From Kutzneria sp. CA-103260 (GTDB lineage Bacteria; Actinomycetota; Actinomycetes; Mycobacteriales; Pseudonocardiaceae), in contig NZ_CP073318.1 in NCBI RefSeq assembly GCF_018263855.1, positions 5,394,001 through 5,458,000 on the forward strand: a DNA stretch of 64,000 bases. Reading direction: 5' to 3'. This document shows positions 24,339-31,805 of the stretch, in pieces (positions within the stretch are counted from its first letter, which is position 1; each line of letters starts with the position of its first letter). The translations under genes were made by a program, and so were the position numbers. Under the pieces are notes generated by a model, which saw only the letters and a program-made list of their open reading frames with translations, did no database searches and had not been told where the DNA came from.

Positions 24339-24937
24339 TGGAGCTGACCGTGTTGGCGGCCGCCGGGGCGACCGGCCTTGAGCTCACCCGGCAGGCGTTG
24401 GCCCGCGGGCATCTCGTGACGGCGATCGCCCGTGCGCCGGAACGGATCGCCCTCCCGGACTCGGACCGGCTGATCCGGGTCGCCGCCGACGTCACCGATC
24501 CCGAAGGTATCGCCAAAGCCTTGCGGGGTAGTGAAATCGTGCTGTCCGGCCTCGGCGGTGCGGGGATCCTGACCGCTGGGGCGCGGGCCGCCGTTGACGC
24601 CGGTCGGGTCGTCTGGCTGGCCGCTCTCGGCACCGGCGAGTCGGCGGCAGCAGCGGGCTGGGCCACCCGAGCATTGCTCGGTTTGTTCATGCGGGCCGAA
24701 TTGCCGGACCGGATCGCCGCCGACACCACTGTTCTGCGGGCGGGTGGCACGGTCTTCCACGCCGGCCCATTGTTCGACGGTCCGATCAGTCCGACCCGTC
24801 GCACGGTCGGAATCGACGGCGTGCCAAGGCAGTTCTTCCCGGCGCGGGTCAGTCGTGCCACCGTCGCCGCCGCGATGCTCGACGAGGCCGAAACGCCCCG
24901 CCACACCGGGCGGATCGCCGTCCCGCTGGCGCGCTGA
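24338..24937 (+). CDS. NAD(P)H-binding SDR-like (NmrA/YwnB type) protein
   Basis: 199 aa, ATG 24338 overlapping the previous stop (TGATG). Atypical SDR Rossmann start TVLAAAGATGLELTRQALAR with GATG loop (about 8-12), and GSEIVLSGLGGAG. Short length fits YwnB/BVR-B-like flavin or biliverdin reductase-type proteins. It forms a LysR-controlled pair with the IMPase-like gene. Its stop abuts the convergent tautomerase stop. Confidence 0.82.
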   Translation: MELTVLAAAGATGLELTRQALARGHLVTAIARAPERIALPDSDRLIRVAADVTDPEGIAKALRGSEIVLSGLGGAGILTAGARAAVDAGRVVWLAALGTGESAAAAGWATRALLGLFMRAELPDRIAADTTVLRAGGTVFHAGPLFDGPISPTRRTVGIDGVPRQFFPARVSRATVAAAMLDEAETPRHTGRIAVPLAR

Positions 24938-25372
24938 TCAGCGGCCGAGCAGCTCGGAGGACTTGTTCTCGGCCAGCCAGCGCTGCTCGTCCTCGGAGCC
25001 GTACGGGGGCGGCAGATAGCCGTCGATGGTCCAGAAGTCGGTCGGCGTGTTGTCGATGTGGATCTCCCAGTTCAACCCGCGGTCGGCGAGGAAAGCCGAC
25101 AGCCAGTCGTTGAGCATGACCATCCACCGGCGCTGACGCTCGGGATCGGCGTTCTGGCGGGCGATCTGGTCGATCCAGATCCGCACGAAGCGCTCGGCCG
25201 GCTCGCCGCCGACGAAGAAGTGCTCGGGGTCGAACTCGTGGAACGCGACGCTCACGTAGAACTTGGGCAGCTTGACCCGCTCGTGGTACAGCTCGGTGAT
25301 CCGGGTCGAGAGGGCCCTGCGGTCGGCGGCGTCGTAGACGCCCTTGGGGTAGTGGACATGCCACATCGGCAT
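24938..25372 (-). CDS. Tautomerase-superfamily protein (cis-CaaD-like)
   Basis: 144 aa. ATG 25372 leaves Pro2 exposed (MPMWHVHYPKG); catalytic Pro1 is the hallmark of this superfamily. The ~140-residue length, with YDAADRRALSTRITELYHER, FYVSVAFHEF and RFVRIWIDQIARQ, matches the fused two-unit cis-3-chloroacrylate dehalogenase/Tautomerase_3 group. Lies 19 bp after the SDR gene in the TetR-SDR-tautomerase transcription unit. Substrate unknown, plausibly a keto/enol acid. Confidence 0.85.
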   Translation of the reverse strand: MPMWHVHYPKGVYDAADRRALSTRITELYHERVKLPKFYVSVAFHEFDPEHFFVGGEPAERFVRIWIDQIARQNADPERQRRWMVMLNDWLSAFLADRGLNWEIHIDNTPTDFWTIDGYLPPPYGSEDEQRWLAENKSSELLGR

Positions 25373-25391
25373 GGGACGGCTCCTGTTCGGG

Positions 25392-26093
25392 TCAGGGCAG
25401 GTTCGGGTACAGGACGCGGAGGTCCTGGCTGAGCCCCTGCTTGATCTTGCGGCTGGTCTCGTCGGCGACGATCTCGTAGTCGTCGGCGGCCAGCCCGGCC
25501 AGCGCGGCGTCCACAACGGACTCGGCGGAGACCTTGGGCCGGTCGAGGTGCCGGACCATGTCGGTGTCGACGAAGCCGACATGCAGCCCGGCCACGCGAA
25601 CCTTGCGCGGCGCGAGCTCCAGCCGCACGGAGTTGGTGAGCGACCACAGAGCCGCCTTCGACGCGCAGTACGCGCCGGCGCCGGGCGCGCTGGTCCACGA
25701 GAACATGGACAGCATGTTCAGGATGGTGCCGCCGCCGTTGCCCTCGATCACGCCGGCGAACGCGCGGATCGTCGCGAGCGTGCCGAAGAAGTTGGTGTCC
25801 AGGTCCTCGCGGACGTCGGCGAGGTCGCCGGTGAGCAACGACGCCTCGGTGAGCACGCCGGCGTTGTTGATCAGGAGGTTCACGTCCGCCGCGGTCGCGG
25901 CGGCGGCCGCCACGTCGTCCGGGTTGGCGATGTCCAGCCGCAGCGGTGTGACACCGGGACGGGACTCGATGGTCTCCGGCCGGCGGGCGGCGGTGTACAC
26001 CTTCGCGCCGCGGGCCAGCAACTGATCGACATAGAGGCTGCCCAGCCCCCGGTTGGCCCCGGTGACCAGGGCGGTCGCGTTGCTGAGATCCAT
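25392..26093 (-). CDS. Short-chain dehydrogenase/reductase
   Basis: 233 aa classical SDR. Cofactor motif VTGANRGLG (about 10-18), NNAG at ~75, catalytic Ser near 130 (LNMLSMFSW), YCASKAALW with Tyr/Lys (about 146-150). SD AAGGAG precedes ATG 26093. It is 11 bp downstream of the TetR gene and 19 bp upstream of the tautomerase, so one operon. Likely reduces or oxidises a carbonyl substrate shared with the tautomerase. Confidence 0.9.
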   Translation of the reverse strand: MDLSNATALVTGANRGLGSLYVDQLLARGAKVYTAARRPETIESRPGVTPLRLDIANPDDVAAAAATAADVNLLINNAGVLTEASLLTGDLADVREDLDTNFFGTLATIRAFAGVIEGNGGGTILNMLSMFSWTSAPGAGAYCASKAALWSLTNSVRLELAPRKVRVAGLHVGFVDTDMVRHLDRPKVSAESVVDAALAGLAADDYEIVADETSRKIKQGLSQDLRVLYPNLP

Positions 26094-26104
26094 GGTGTGC
26101 TCCT

Positions 26105-26662
26105 TCAGGCTTGGTCGAGCACGTGCGTGAACATCGCCCGCGCGGCCGGCACCGTGCCCGGGCTCGGGTGGGTCCCGTTCTGCGCCAGCAGACCGTCGAT
26201 GACCAGCATCAGCCGGTCGGCGGCGCCGGCGACGTCCGGGTGCGCGAGGGCGGTCAGCTCGGTCACGAGCATGTGGTGCAGGCGCTCGAAGTGGGCGCGG
26301 GTCTTGGCGTGCACGGGATGCTCGGGATCGGGCAGCCCCAGATCGGCGGCGACGAACCGGCAGCCCTTGAAGTGCTTGTGCGAGGAGCGGTCCACGTAGA
26401 AGCCGAAGATCGCCAGCAGCCGGCCGCGTGGGTCGGCGCCGGCCTGCTCCATCCGGGCTTCGATGGCGTCGAGGTCCACTGTGGACGCCCCGGCGATGGC
26501 CTCGGCGATCAGATTGTCCTTGCCACCGAAGTGCTGGTAGACGGACCGGCGGGCGACGTCGGCCTCCTTGAGGATGGCGTCCAGCCCGACGCCGACGCCA
26601 CGGGTGTAGCTCAGCGTCGTGGTCGCGGCCAGCAGCCGCTCCCGGGGTCCCGGTCGGGTCAT
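26105..26662 (-). CDS. TetR family transcriptional regulator
   Basis: 185 aa. HTH: RERLLAATTTLSYTRGVGVG, LDAILKEADVARRSVYQHFG with KDNLIAEAIAG (about 7-60). The C-terminal domain (SHKHFKGCRFVAADLGLPDP) belongs to the YcdC/TetR_C_33-like group with the FxGC motif. First gene of the TetR-SDR-tautomerase operon; a 20-bp dyad in its promoter suggests autoregulation. Confidence 0.9.
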   Translation of the reverse strand: MTRPGPRERLLAATTTLSYTRGVGVGLDAILKEADVARRSVYQHFGGKDNLIAEAIAGASTVDLDAIEARMEQAGADPRGRLLAIFGFYVDRSSHKHFKGCRFVAADLGLPDPEHPVHAKTRAHFERLHHMLVTELTALAHPDVAGAADRLMLVIDGLLAQNGTHPSPGTVPAARAMFTHVLDQA

Positions 26663-26682
26663 GCCAGGCCACCACCTCGAAG

Positions 26683-26702
26683 TAGATCGACCGGTCTATC
26701 TA
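26683..26702. promoter_or_regulatory. TetR operator upstream of tetR-SDR-tautomerase operon
   Basis: 20-bp dyad TAGATCGACC/GGTCTATCTA (one mismatch), centred about 30 bp before the TetR start. The local AT-rich stretch (TCTATCTATA) is probably the promoter. GACCGGTC cores with flanking AT are common TetR/AcrR operators. Confidence 0.65.
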
Positions 26703-26759
26703 TACGCCGAGGTGGCGACGGATGGCAAGCAGGGAGGGAGGCGGCTGACACCCGAAGGC

Positions 26760-26790
26760 GGCCTTGGTTGCTCCCTCCCCAACCAAGGCC
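26760..26790. other. Stable hairpin in LLM leader/intergenic region
   Basis: 11-bp perfect stem GGCCTTGGTTG / CAACCAAGGCC with a 9-nt loop, in the 220-bp gap between divergent tetR (26662) and the LLM gene (26883). It sits about 90 bp before the LLM start. It could be a leader structure or a stop for incoming transcription. Apart from this and the operator, nothing else is seen in the gap. Confidence 0.45.
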
Positions 26791-26882
26791 ACCCGCGTTG
26801 ACCAGGGGCGATGCCTGAACCGCATCGGCCGGTGCGGCACGGGACTTGGACACGCCGACCGCTCCGCCCCGAGGCTGGTGTC

Positions 26883-27617
26883 ATGACAAAGCCAGCGTTG
26901 GGACCGGTCGGCGTGCACCTGCCGGTCTCCTTCACCGAAGTGCCGCCGATCGACCTACAGCGTGAGGCGGTGCGCCGGCTCGAACACGCGGGCTACGGCG
27001 CGGCCTGGACCAACGAGGTGATCGGCGGCAAGGACGCCCTGGTGCAGTTGGCCGTGCTGCTGGCGGCCACCGAGCGGATGGCGTTCGGCACCGGCATCGC
27101 CAACATCTGGGCCCGGCACCCACAGACCATGCACGCCGCCGGCGCCCTGCTGGAGCAGGCCTTCCCGGGCCGGTTCGTGCTCGGCCTCGGCGTCGGTTAC
27201 CCGGAGCAGGCGGCCAGCGCCGGCCTGGAGTTCGGCCGGCCGCTGGCCACCATGCGTGGCTACCTGGAGCGGATGCCGACCGTGGGCCAGGCGCCCGCGC
27301 CGGATGTCCGTTTCCCCAGGATCATCGCCGCCAACGGCCCGAAGATGCTGGCCCTGGCCGGGGAAGTCGCCGACGGCGCCCTGCCGGCGTGGCAGCCGCC
27401 GGAGTTCACCGCGAAGGCCCGCGAGATACTGGGCCCGGACAAGCTGCTGGTGGTCGGCCAGCCCATTTCTTCCGACAAGCCAACGGAGATCGCCGCGATG
27501 GTGCGTGACCACCTGGCTGCCGGCGCGGACCACGTGGAGATCTCGGTGCCGGTGGGCACCGACTTCGCCACCGGCATCGATCAGCTGGTGACCCTCGCAC
27601 CGGCCCTGCTGGCCTGA
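26883..27617 (+). CDS. F420-dependent LLM-class oxidoreductase
   Basis: 244 aa from ATG 26883; a longer frame starts at 26811 but the conserved protein begins GPVGVHLPVSFTEV. Barrel motifs ERMAFGTGIANIWARHPQTM (about 58-77) and GRFVLGLGVGYPEQA match the short F420-type LLM subfamily often annotated as TIGR03620. It likely uses coenzyme F420. Its 3' end overlaps the convergent DoxX-like gene by 37 bp, a longer overlap than usual here. Confidence 0.85.
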   Translation: MTKPALGPVGVHLPVSFTEVPPIDLQREAVRRLEHAGYGAAWTNEVIGGKDALVQLAVLLAATERMAFGTGIANIWARHPQTMHAAGALLEQAFPGRFVLGLGVGYPEQAASAGLEFGRPLATMRGYLERMPTVGQAPAPDVRFPRIIAANGPKMLALAGEVADGALPAWQPPEFTAKAREILGPDKLLVVGQPISSDKPTEIAAMVRDHLAAGADHVEISVPVGTDFATGIDQLVTLAPALLA

Positions 27618-27955
27618 ATCCGCCACGCCACCACAAGAAGCGCCAGCACGGCGACCTCAGCCAGCACGCTGATCAACGCTTGCGGGGCGGGATCGAAGCC
27701 CTGCTCGACGAACGTGCCGATGCCGACCGTCCGTGACATGACGAAGCCGGCCAGCGCGCCGAAGGCGAGTCCGGCGGCGGCCAGCCGCGGGATCAGGGCG
27801 TTGCCGAACAGCAACAGCACGGCGATCGCGAACGAGCCGCTGGCCTGGAGCAGGAACGCCGGCCCGACAAGGGGAATCACCCGATACCCGTGCAGGTAGA
27901 GGTCGGCGTGGATGTAGCCGCTGAGGGCCAGCAGGACAGCGGTGACGTACCTCAT
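27581..27955 (-). CDS. DoxX-like small membrane protein
   Basis: 124 aa with four predicted TM segments (VTAVLLALSGYIHADLYL, GPAFLLQASGSFAIAVLLLF, LAAAGLAFGALAGFVM, ALISVLAEVAVLALLVVAW). The IHADLYL and LLQ..GS pattern is that of actinobacterial DoxX/DoxD-like proteins near redox operons. ATG 27955 overlaps the phosphoesterase stop by 4 bp. Last gene of the sigma-Rieske-cupredoxin operon; it may be part of the membrane redox apparatus. Confidence 0.75.
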   Translation of the reverse strand: MRYVTAVLLALSGYIHADLYLHGYRVIPLVGPAFLLQASGSFAIAVLLLFGNALIPRLAAAGLAFGALAGFVMSRTVGIGTFVEQGFDPAPQALISVLAEVAVLALLVVAWRIQASRAGARVTS

Positions 27956-28902
27956 GCCAGCTTCACGTCCTTCACGGCCAGGCCCGGATTCCCTTGCCGG
28001 TAGGCGACTTCGCGGATGCCGAGGGCGTCGGCCAGCTTGCCCGCCGGCAGCGTCTGCGGTGTCGGCGCGGGGCCGACGCCCGGCTTGGGCAGCGGGTACG
28101 CGGTGGTGGTCGCGCTGTGGAAGGTGATGTTGCCCTCGGTCTTGGTGAACAGCTGGTGCACGTGCCCGTTCAGGCAGGTCACCGAGGAGAACCGGCGCAG
28201 GTAGGACAGCGCCTGCACGGCGTCGTCGGTGCCCCACCCCCAGGCCGGGTACATCTCGAACAGCGGGATGTGGCTGAACACCACGATCGGCGTGTCCGCG
28301 GACAGCTTGGCCACGTCCTTGCGGACGAACTCCAACTGGTCCGCGCCCAGGTGCCCGAGCTTCTCCAGGCTCAGGGTGTTGACCAGGGACAGGAAGTGCA
28401 CGCCCTTCATGTCGAAGCTGTACCAGCCGTCGCCGGCGGTGCCGGCGCCGAAGGCGGCCCGGTACTTCTGGCCGGTGTCGTCCACGGAGTCGTGCTCGCC
28501 GGGCACGGTCAGGGTCTGCGACGTGTTGAGGTGGCTCATCATCTGCTTGACCTGGTCGAACTGCGCCGGCGTCGACAGGTGGGTGAGATCCCCGGTGTGC
28601 ATCACGAAGTCGGGCCGGAACGGCAGGGCGTTGACCTGGTTGATGGCGTGCTGGAAGGAGTCCTCGACGGCCGTGTTGGCCGTGCCCTTGAAACCCAGGT
28701 GGCTGTCGCTGACCTGCACGAACCGCAGCGCGTGCGGGTCGGCCAGCGGGTCGACTGGGGCCGCTGCCTCGGCCGGGCCGGAGATGTGGCTGATCACCTC
28801 GCCGCCGGCCACCGTCAGCACCACCGCCGCACCGAACCACGCCGTGTGCCGCAGCAACTGCCGCCGGGTCATGCCATGTTCGTCCACTTCCGCGTCACTC
28901 AC
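27952..28902 (-). CDS. Tat-exported calcineurin-like metallophosphoesterase
   Basis: 316 aa from GTG 28902, overlapping the cupredoxin stop (GTGA). A Tat signal, TRRQLLRH then a long hydrophobic core, ends near AEAAA (about 45). Metallophosphoesterase motifs in order: QVSDSHLG, HTGDLTH, PGEHD (usual GNHD has Asn; here Glu), FSHIPLF, NGHVHQ. The N-to-E change may alter metal or catalytic behaviour. Extracellular location with the cupredoxin and Rieske protein suggests a cell-envelope role. Confidence 0.87.
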   Translation of the reverse strand: MSDAEVDEHGMTRRQLLRHTAWFGAAVVLTVAGGEVISHISGPAEAAAPVDPLADPHALRFVQVSDSHLGFKGTANTAVEDSFQHAINQVNALPFRPDFVMHTGDLTHLSTPAQFDQVKQMMSHLNTSQTLTVPGEHDSVDDTGQKYRAAFGAGTAGDGWYSFDMKGVHFLSLVNTLSLEKLGHLGADQLEFVRKDVAKLSADTPIVVFSHIPLFEMYPAWGWGTDDAVQALSYLRRFSSVTCLNGHVHQLFTKTEGNITFHSATTTAYPLPKPGVGPAPTPQTLPAGKLADALGIREVAYRQGNPGLAVKDVKLA

Positions 28903-29315
28903 GGCGTCACCGTCACGGTCGCGGTCATGAACGGGTGGATGGTGCAGAGATAGGAGAACGTGCCGGCCTGGGTGAAGGTGTACTGGAAGGTGTCGCCCTG
29001 GTTGAACGGCTTGGAGTTGAGCGGGCCGGACTTGCCGTCGCTGGTCACCGTGTGCGGGTCCTGGTCGGCGTTGGTCCAGGTGACCGTGGTGCCGACCTTG
29101 ACCGTGATCACCGCCGGGTCGAACGCGAAGTTCTTGATGGACACGGTGTTGGTCGCCACCGGCTGGTCCGAAGTGGACTGTGACGTCGTCGGCATCGACA
29201 TACTCGGCATCGACGTGGTCGGACCGGGCGTCGACACGGCCGGGCTGCACGCCGTCAGCGCGAGCATCGCCGCGCCGACGGCCACGATCCCCCTTGCCCC
29301 ATGGGATTTCCTCAT
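28899..29315 (-). CDS. Cupredoxin lipoprotein (plastocyanin/amicyanin-like)
   Basis: 138 aa. Signal peptide with lipobox LTAC (C23), a Ser/Thr/Met-rich linker (about 25-55), then one cupredoxin domain with type 1 copper ligands H88 (DPHTV), C124, H127 and M130 (CTIHPFM). The CxxHxxM spacing is that of amicyanin, a small electron carrier. The Met-rich linker (SMPSMSM) could also bind copper. Twenty bp downstream of the Rieske gene, so it is a plausible electron partner. Confidence 0.92.
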   Translation of the reverse strand: MRKSHGARGIVAVGAAMLALTACSPAVSTPGPTTSMPSMSMPTTSQSTSDQPVATNTVSIKNFAFDPAVITVKVGTTVTWTNADQDPHTVTSDGKSGPLNSKPFNQGDTFQYTFTQAGTFSYLCTIHPFMTATVTVTP

Positions 29316-29336
29316 GCCCAGGGATACGGGTCCGGG

Positions 29337-29996
29337 TTACGCCGGCGGCGGCACGAAAACCTCGACGCGGCCGCTGTTCTCCCGCACAAGCAGGGTCGGC
29401 AGCGGCGCCGGGGCGACCGGCAGCTCGTGCTGGGCCAGCGATCCGTCCACATTGAACGAGGTTCGGTGGCACGGACAGTTCAGCTTGCGCTCTGGCGCAT
29501 CCAGCCGTAGCCGGCAGCCGAGGTGGGTGCAGATCGCCGACACCGCGGACACTTCTCCCCCGCTGCGCCGCAGAAAGCCTGTCACCGCGCCGAGATCGAA
29601 GGGCCGCACGCTGCCGTCCGGCAGGTCCGTCGAGGCCACGACGGTCCGCCACTCCCCGTTGTCGGGCACCATGTTCTGCTGCTCCGGGGCGGCCGCCGTC
29701 TGCGAGACCAGCACGTGGTCGAGGCCGGCTCCCACCGCCGTAGCGGCTGCGGCGGCCGTCGTGATCTTGACGAACTGGCGGCGATTGCCGGATGGCGTCG
29801 GCTTCTCCGCCATCTCGCCGGCCAGCCGATCCCGCAGTGCCGCGACGAACTCCTTGGACGGCTCGCCACTGTCCTGTTCGGACTGCAACAGGATCGCCGC
29901 CCGCACCTCGGCGGCCTCGTCCTCGGTCGCCTTGAACGGCCTCGGCTTGCGCCCGGCCAGCAGGTCCTCGACATAGCGCCACGCTGGAGTCTTCAC
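29337..29996 (-). CDS. Membrane-associated Rieske [2Fe-2S] protein
   Basis: 219 aa from GTG 29996, overlapping the sigma-factor stop by 4 bp (GTGA). Residues 1-68 are a charged helical cytoplasmic segment. GNRRQFVKITT (70-80) starts a Tat-type signal/anchor to about 100. The Rieske domain ligates the cluster with C156/H158 (ICTHLGC) and C174/H177 (CPCHRTSF). No other bc1 subunits are encoded here, so it is not a standard cytochrome bc1 component. Coupling to an ECF sigma gene raises the possibility that the N-terminal segment acts on the sigma factor (inference). Confidence 0.88.
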   Translation of the reverse strand: MKTPAWRYVEDLLAGRKPRPFKATEDEAAEVRAAILLQSEQDSGEPSKEFVAALRDRLAGEMAEKPTPSGNRRQFVKITTAAAAATAVGAGLDHVLVSQTAAAPEQQNMVPDNGEWRTVVASTDLPDGSVRPFDLGAVTGFLRRSGGEVSAVSAICTHLGCRLRLDAPERKLNCPCHRTSFNVDGSLAQHELPVAPAPLPTLLVRENSGRVEVFVPPPA

Positions 29997-30556
29997 GACA
30001 GCATCCCTTCCGCCACCGTCGCGGCCTGCCGAAGGGCCCGGTGTTGCAGCACCTTCGCGTTGCCGACCGTAACCCCCATCTGCTCCGCCGCCTCGCGCAG
30101 CGAGCACGCGCCGAGGAACCGCAGTTCCAGGATCCGCCGGTACCGCTCCGGCAGCGCGGCCAGGATAGCCGCCGCCCGGGCCGGCGCCGTCGGATTCTCC
30201 GGCGCCGGCTCCGGCGTCGAGATGCCGAGTTCCTCGTCCAGGGTGGTGACCTCCCGGCCGAGGGTGCGCCGCCAGTAGTCGGCCAGCACCGTGCGGGCGG
30301 TGGCGAGCAGGTAGGAGCGCACCTCGCCGATGCTGGCCGTGACCCGCAACGGCTTGAGCGCGGTCAGGAAGACCTCGGTCGTGAGGTCCTCCGCGTCCGG
30401 TCGGTTGCCCACCTTGGCGTACATCAGCCGGTGTATCCGGCCGACGTTGTCCCGGTAGACCGCCTCCCAGTCGGCGTAGACATCCTGCCCCACCAGGTGC
30501 AGCCCCCTCGGCTCCGCCCGCTGCCGCTCGTGTTGTGCCTCGGCTCGCTCGCCCAC
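29993..30556 (-). CDS. ECF-type RNA polymerase sigma factor
   Basis: 187 aa. Region 2: WEAVYRDNVGRIHRLMYAKV and NRPDAEDLTTEVFLTALKPL (about 30-70). Region 4: ALPERYRRILELRFLGACSL and REAAEQMGVTVGNAKVLQHR (about 135-175). The start may lie nearer VGQDVYADWE, because the first ~22 residues are poorly conserved in type. It heads the operon with Rieske, cupredoxin, phosphoesterase and DoxX-like genes and presumably drives it. Confidence 0.9.
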   Translation of the reverse strand: MGERAEAQHERQRAEPRGLHLVGQDVYADWEAVYRDNVGRIHRLMYAKVGNRPDAEDLTTEVFLTALKPLRVTASIGEVRSYLLATARTVLADYWRRTLGREVTTLDEELGISTPEPAPENPTAPARAAAILAALPERYRRILELRFLGACSLREAAEQMGVTVGNAKVLQHRALRQAATVAEGMLS

Positions 30557-30603
30557 CCGCCACCATCCTCCACCCGTCCCCGAAAGACGGATAGGAGCGG
30601 GGG

Positions 30604-31146
30604 TTACACGAGCACCCCGTGCAGCAGCAGATCGATCAGCCGTCCCGCCAGGTCACGCCGGCCCTCGCTGGCCGCGATCAGGCTGATCCCGCCCAGCGCC
30701 ATCAGCACGTCCCCCGCGTGCGCCTGCGGCCGCATGTCCGCCGTGAGCAGGCTCTCGATCGCCCGCGCCAGCATCGCCCGGGTCTCCAGCCGCTCCCCCT
30801 CATCGGTCAGCACCACTCGGAGCACGTCCGCCATGCCGTCCTTGGCCGCCATGAAGTCGATGAACCGCTCCATCCAGCTCCGCAGCGCCTCGCCCGGCTC
30901 CAGCCGCTCCGCCAGCTCCGGCGCCGCGTCGCACAGCCGCTGCACCTCGTTGCGGTACGTCGCCTCGATTAGCAGCTCCTTCGACGGAAACCGCCGGTAG
31001 AGCGTGCCCACACCCACCCCCGCCGCCTTGGCGATGTCCTTCACCGAGGCATTCGCCCCGTCCCGCCCGAACGCCTCCGCCGCCGCCACCAGCAGCCGGT
31101 CCTCGTTGCGCTGCGCGTCCGCCCGCAGCCTGCGACCCTCCGCCAC
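30604..31146 (-). CDS. TetR family transcriptional regulator
   Basis: 180 aa. HTH: NEDRLLVAAAEAFGRDGANA, SVKDIAKAAGVGVGTLYRRF with SKELLIEATYRN (about 14-65). The C-terminal domain (AKDGMADVLRVVLTDEG, LLTADMRPQAHAGDVLMALG) is the SbtR/TetR_C_11 type. Forty-seven bp upstream of the ECF gene on the same strand; divergent from the small membrane protein at 31225. Target unknown. Confidence 0.9.
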   Translation of the reverse strand: MAEGRRLRADAQRNEDRLLVAAAEAFGRDGANASVKDIAKAAGVGVGTLYRRFPSKELLIEATYRNEVQRLCDAAPELAERLEPGEALRSWMERFIDFMAAKDGMADVLRVVLTDEGERLETRAMLARAIESLLTADMRPQAHAGDVLMALGGISLIAASEGRRDLAGRLIDLLLHGVLV

Positions 31147-31224
31147 CCCGCACCCCTCGCCTAAACGGAACCGACTCCGGATCTGACTCTACCGCCGCGG
31201 CCGCCCGAGGCAGATGATCGTGTC

Positions 31225-31626
31225 GTGGTGTATCTGGTGGCTGCCTTCTTCTGGCTGAGTGCCGGCGTCATGTTGCGAAGCACGATCCGGATGTGGCGGG
31301 ATCCGAACCACATCGTTCGGTTCACTGGCCGGTACGGGTTCAAGCCGGACTTCGACCGGGGCCTGGCCCGCGGCTTCACCGCCTTCACGCTCAGCATGAC
31401 CTCCCTCGCGCTCGCCGTGCCGCTGATCGCCTACACCGACCCGGCGCGCGGCGTCGTACGCGGGCCGACCTGGCTCGCCTACGTCGAGGGCGGCCTGCTC
31501 CTGCTGTTCATGCTCGGGCTGGCCCTCCAGTTCTGCATCGCCTGGTTCAACCGCCCCAAGTTCCTGGTGCCGCCGCAGCGCCGCGACGAACCAGGCGTGT
31601 GGCGGGAGCGCCGGGCCAGGCGTTGA
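31225..31626 (+). CDS. Small membrane protein of unknown function
   Basis: 133 aa from GTG 31225. Three predicted TM helices: VYLVAAFFWLSAGVML, GFTAFTLSMTSLALAVPLIA and YVEGGLLLLFMLGLALQFCI, with a basic, Arg-rich C-terminus (RRDEPGVWRERRARR) likely cytosolic. I do not recognise a characterised family. Divergent from a TetR gene 78 bp away. Confidence 0.7.
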   Translation: MVYLVAAFFWLSAGVMLRSTIRMWRDPNHIVRFTGRYGFKPDFDRGLARGFTAFTLSMTSLALAVPLIAYTDPARGVVRGPTWLAYVEGGLLLLFMLGLALQFCIAWFNRPKFLVPPQRRDEPGVWRERRARR

Positions 31627-31636
31627 CCGGCAGGCG

Positions 31637-31795
31637 TGCTCGGCGTGGAGCTTCGTGCAGCCGGAGGCGCAGCAGCGGTTCGAGCGGGATCTGCGCCGGG
31701 ACCTGGCCGACGGGACCTGGGACCGCAAGCACGGCCACCTGCGCACGCAGCCGACCTTCGAGGGCTCGCTGGTGCTGGTGGTGAGCGAGTCGTAG
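31637..31795 (+). pseudogene. C-terminal fragment of a SAM-dependent methyltransferase
   Basis: Fifty-two codons reading AWSFVQPEAQQRFERDLRRD, WDRKHGHLRTQPTFEGSLVL and ending in VVSES-stop. This is a characteristic C-terminus of class I methyltransferases (LRTQPxFxGSLxLVV). No start codon, SAM-binding domain or SD precedes it; it begins right after the membrane-protein stop. It is a remnant left by a 5' deletion. Confidence 0.6.
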
Positions 31796-31805
31796 GTTCG
31801 ACAGT

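Noticed and set aside
25940..25955. TGTGACA match inside the SDR gene as another ECF41 promoter
   Set aside because: It lies within coding sequence without a GGTC/CGTC at the right spacing before a gene start.
30604..31146. Operator for the TetR gene at 30604-31146 from CGGA/TCCG near 31172-31185
   Set aside because: Half-sites are only 4 bp and common at this GC content.
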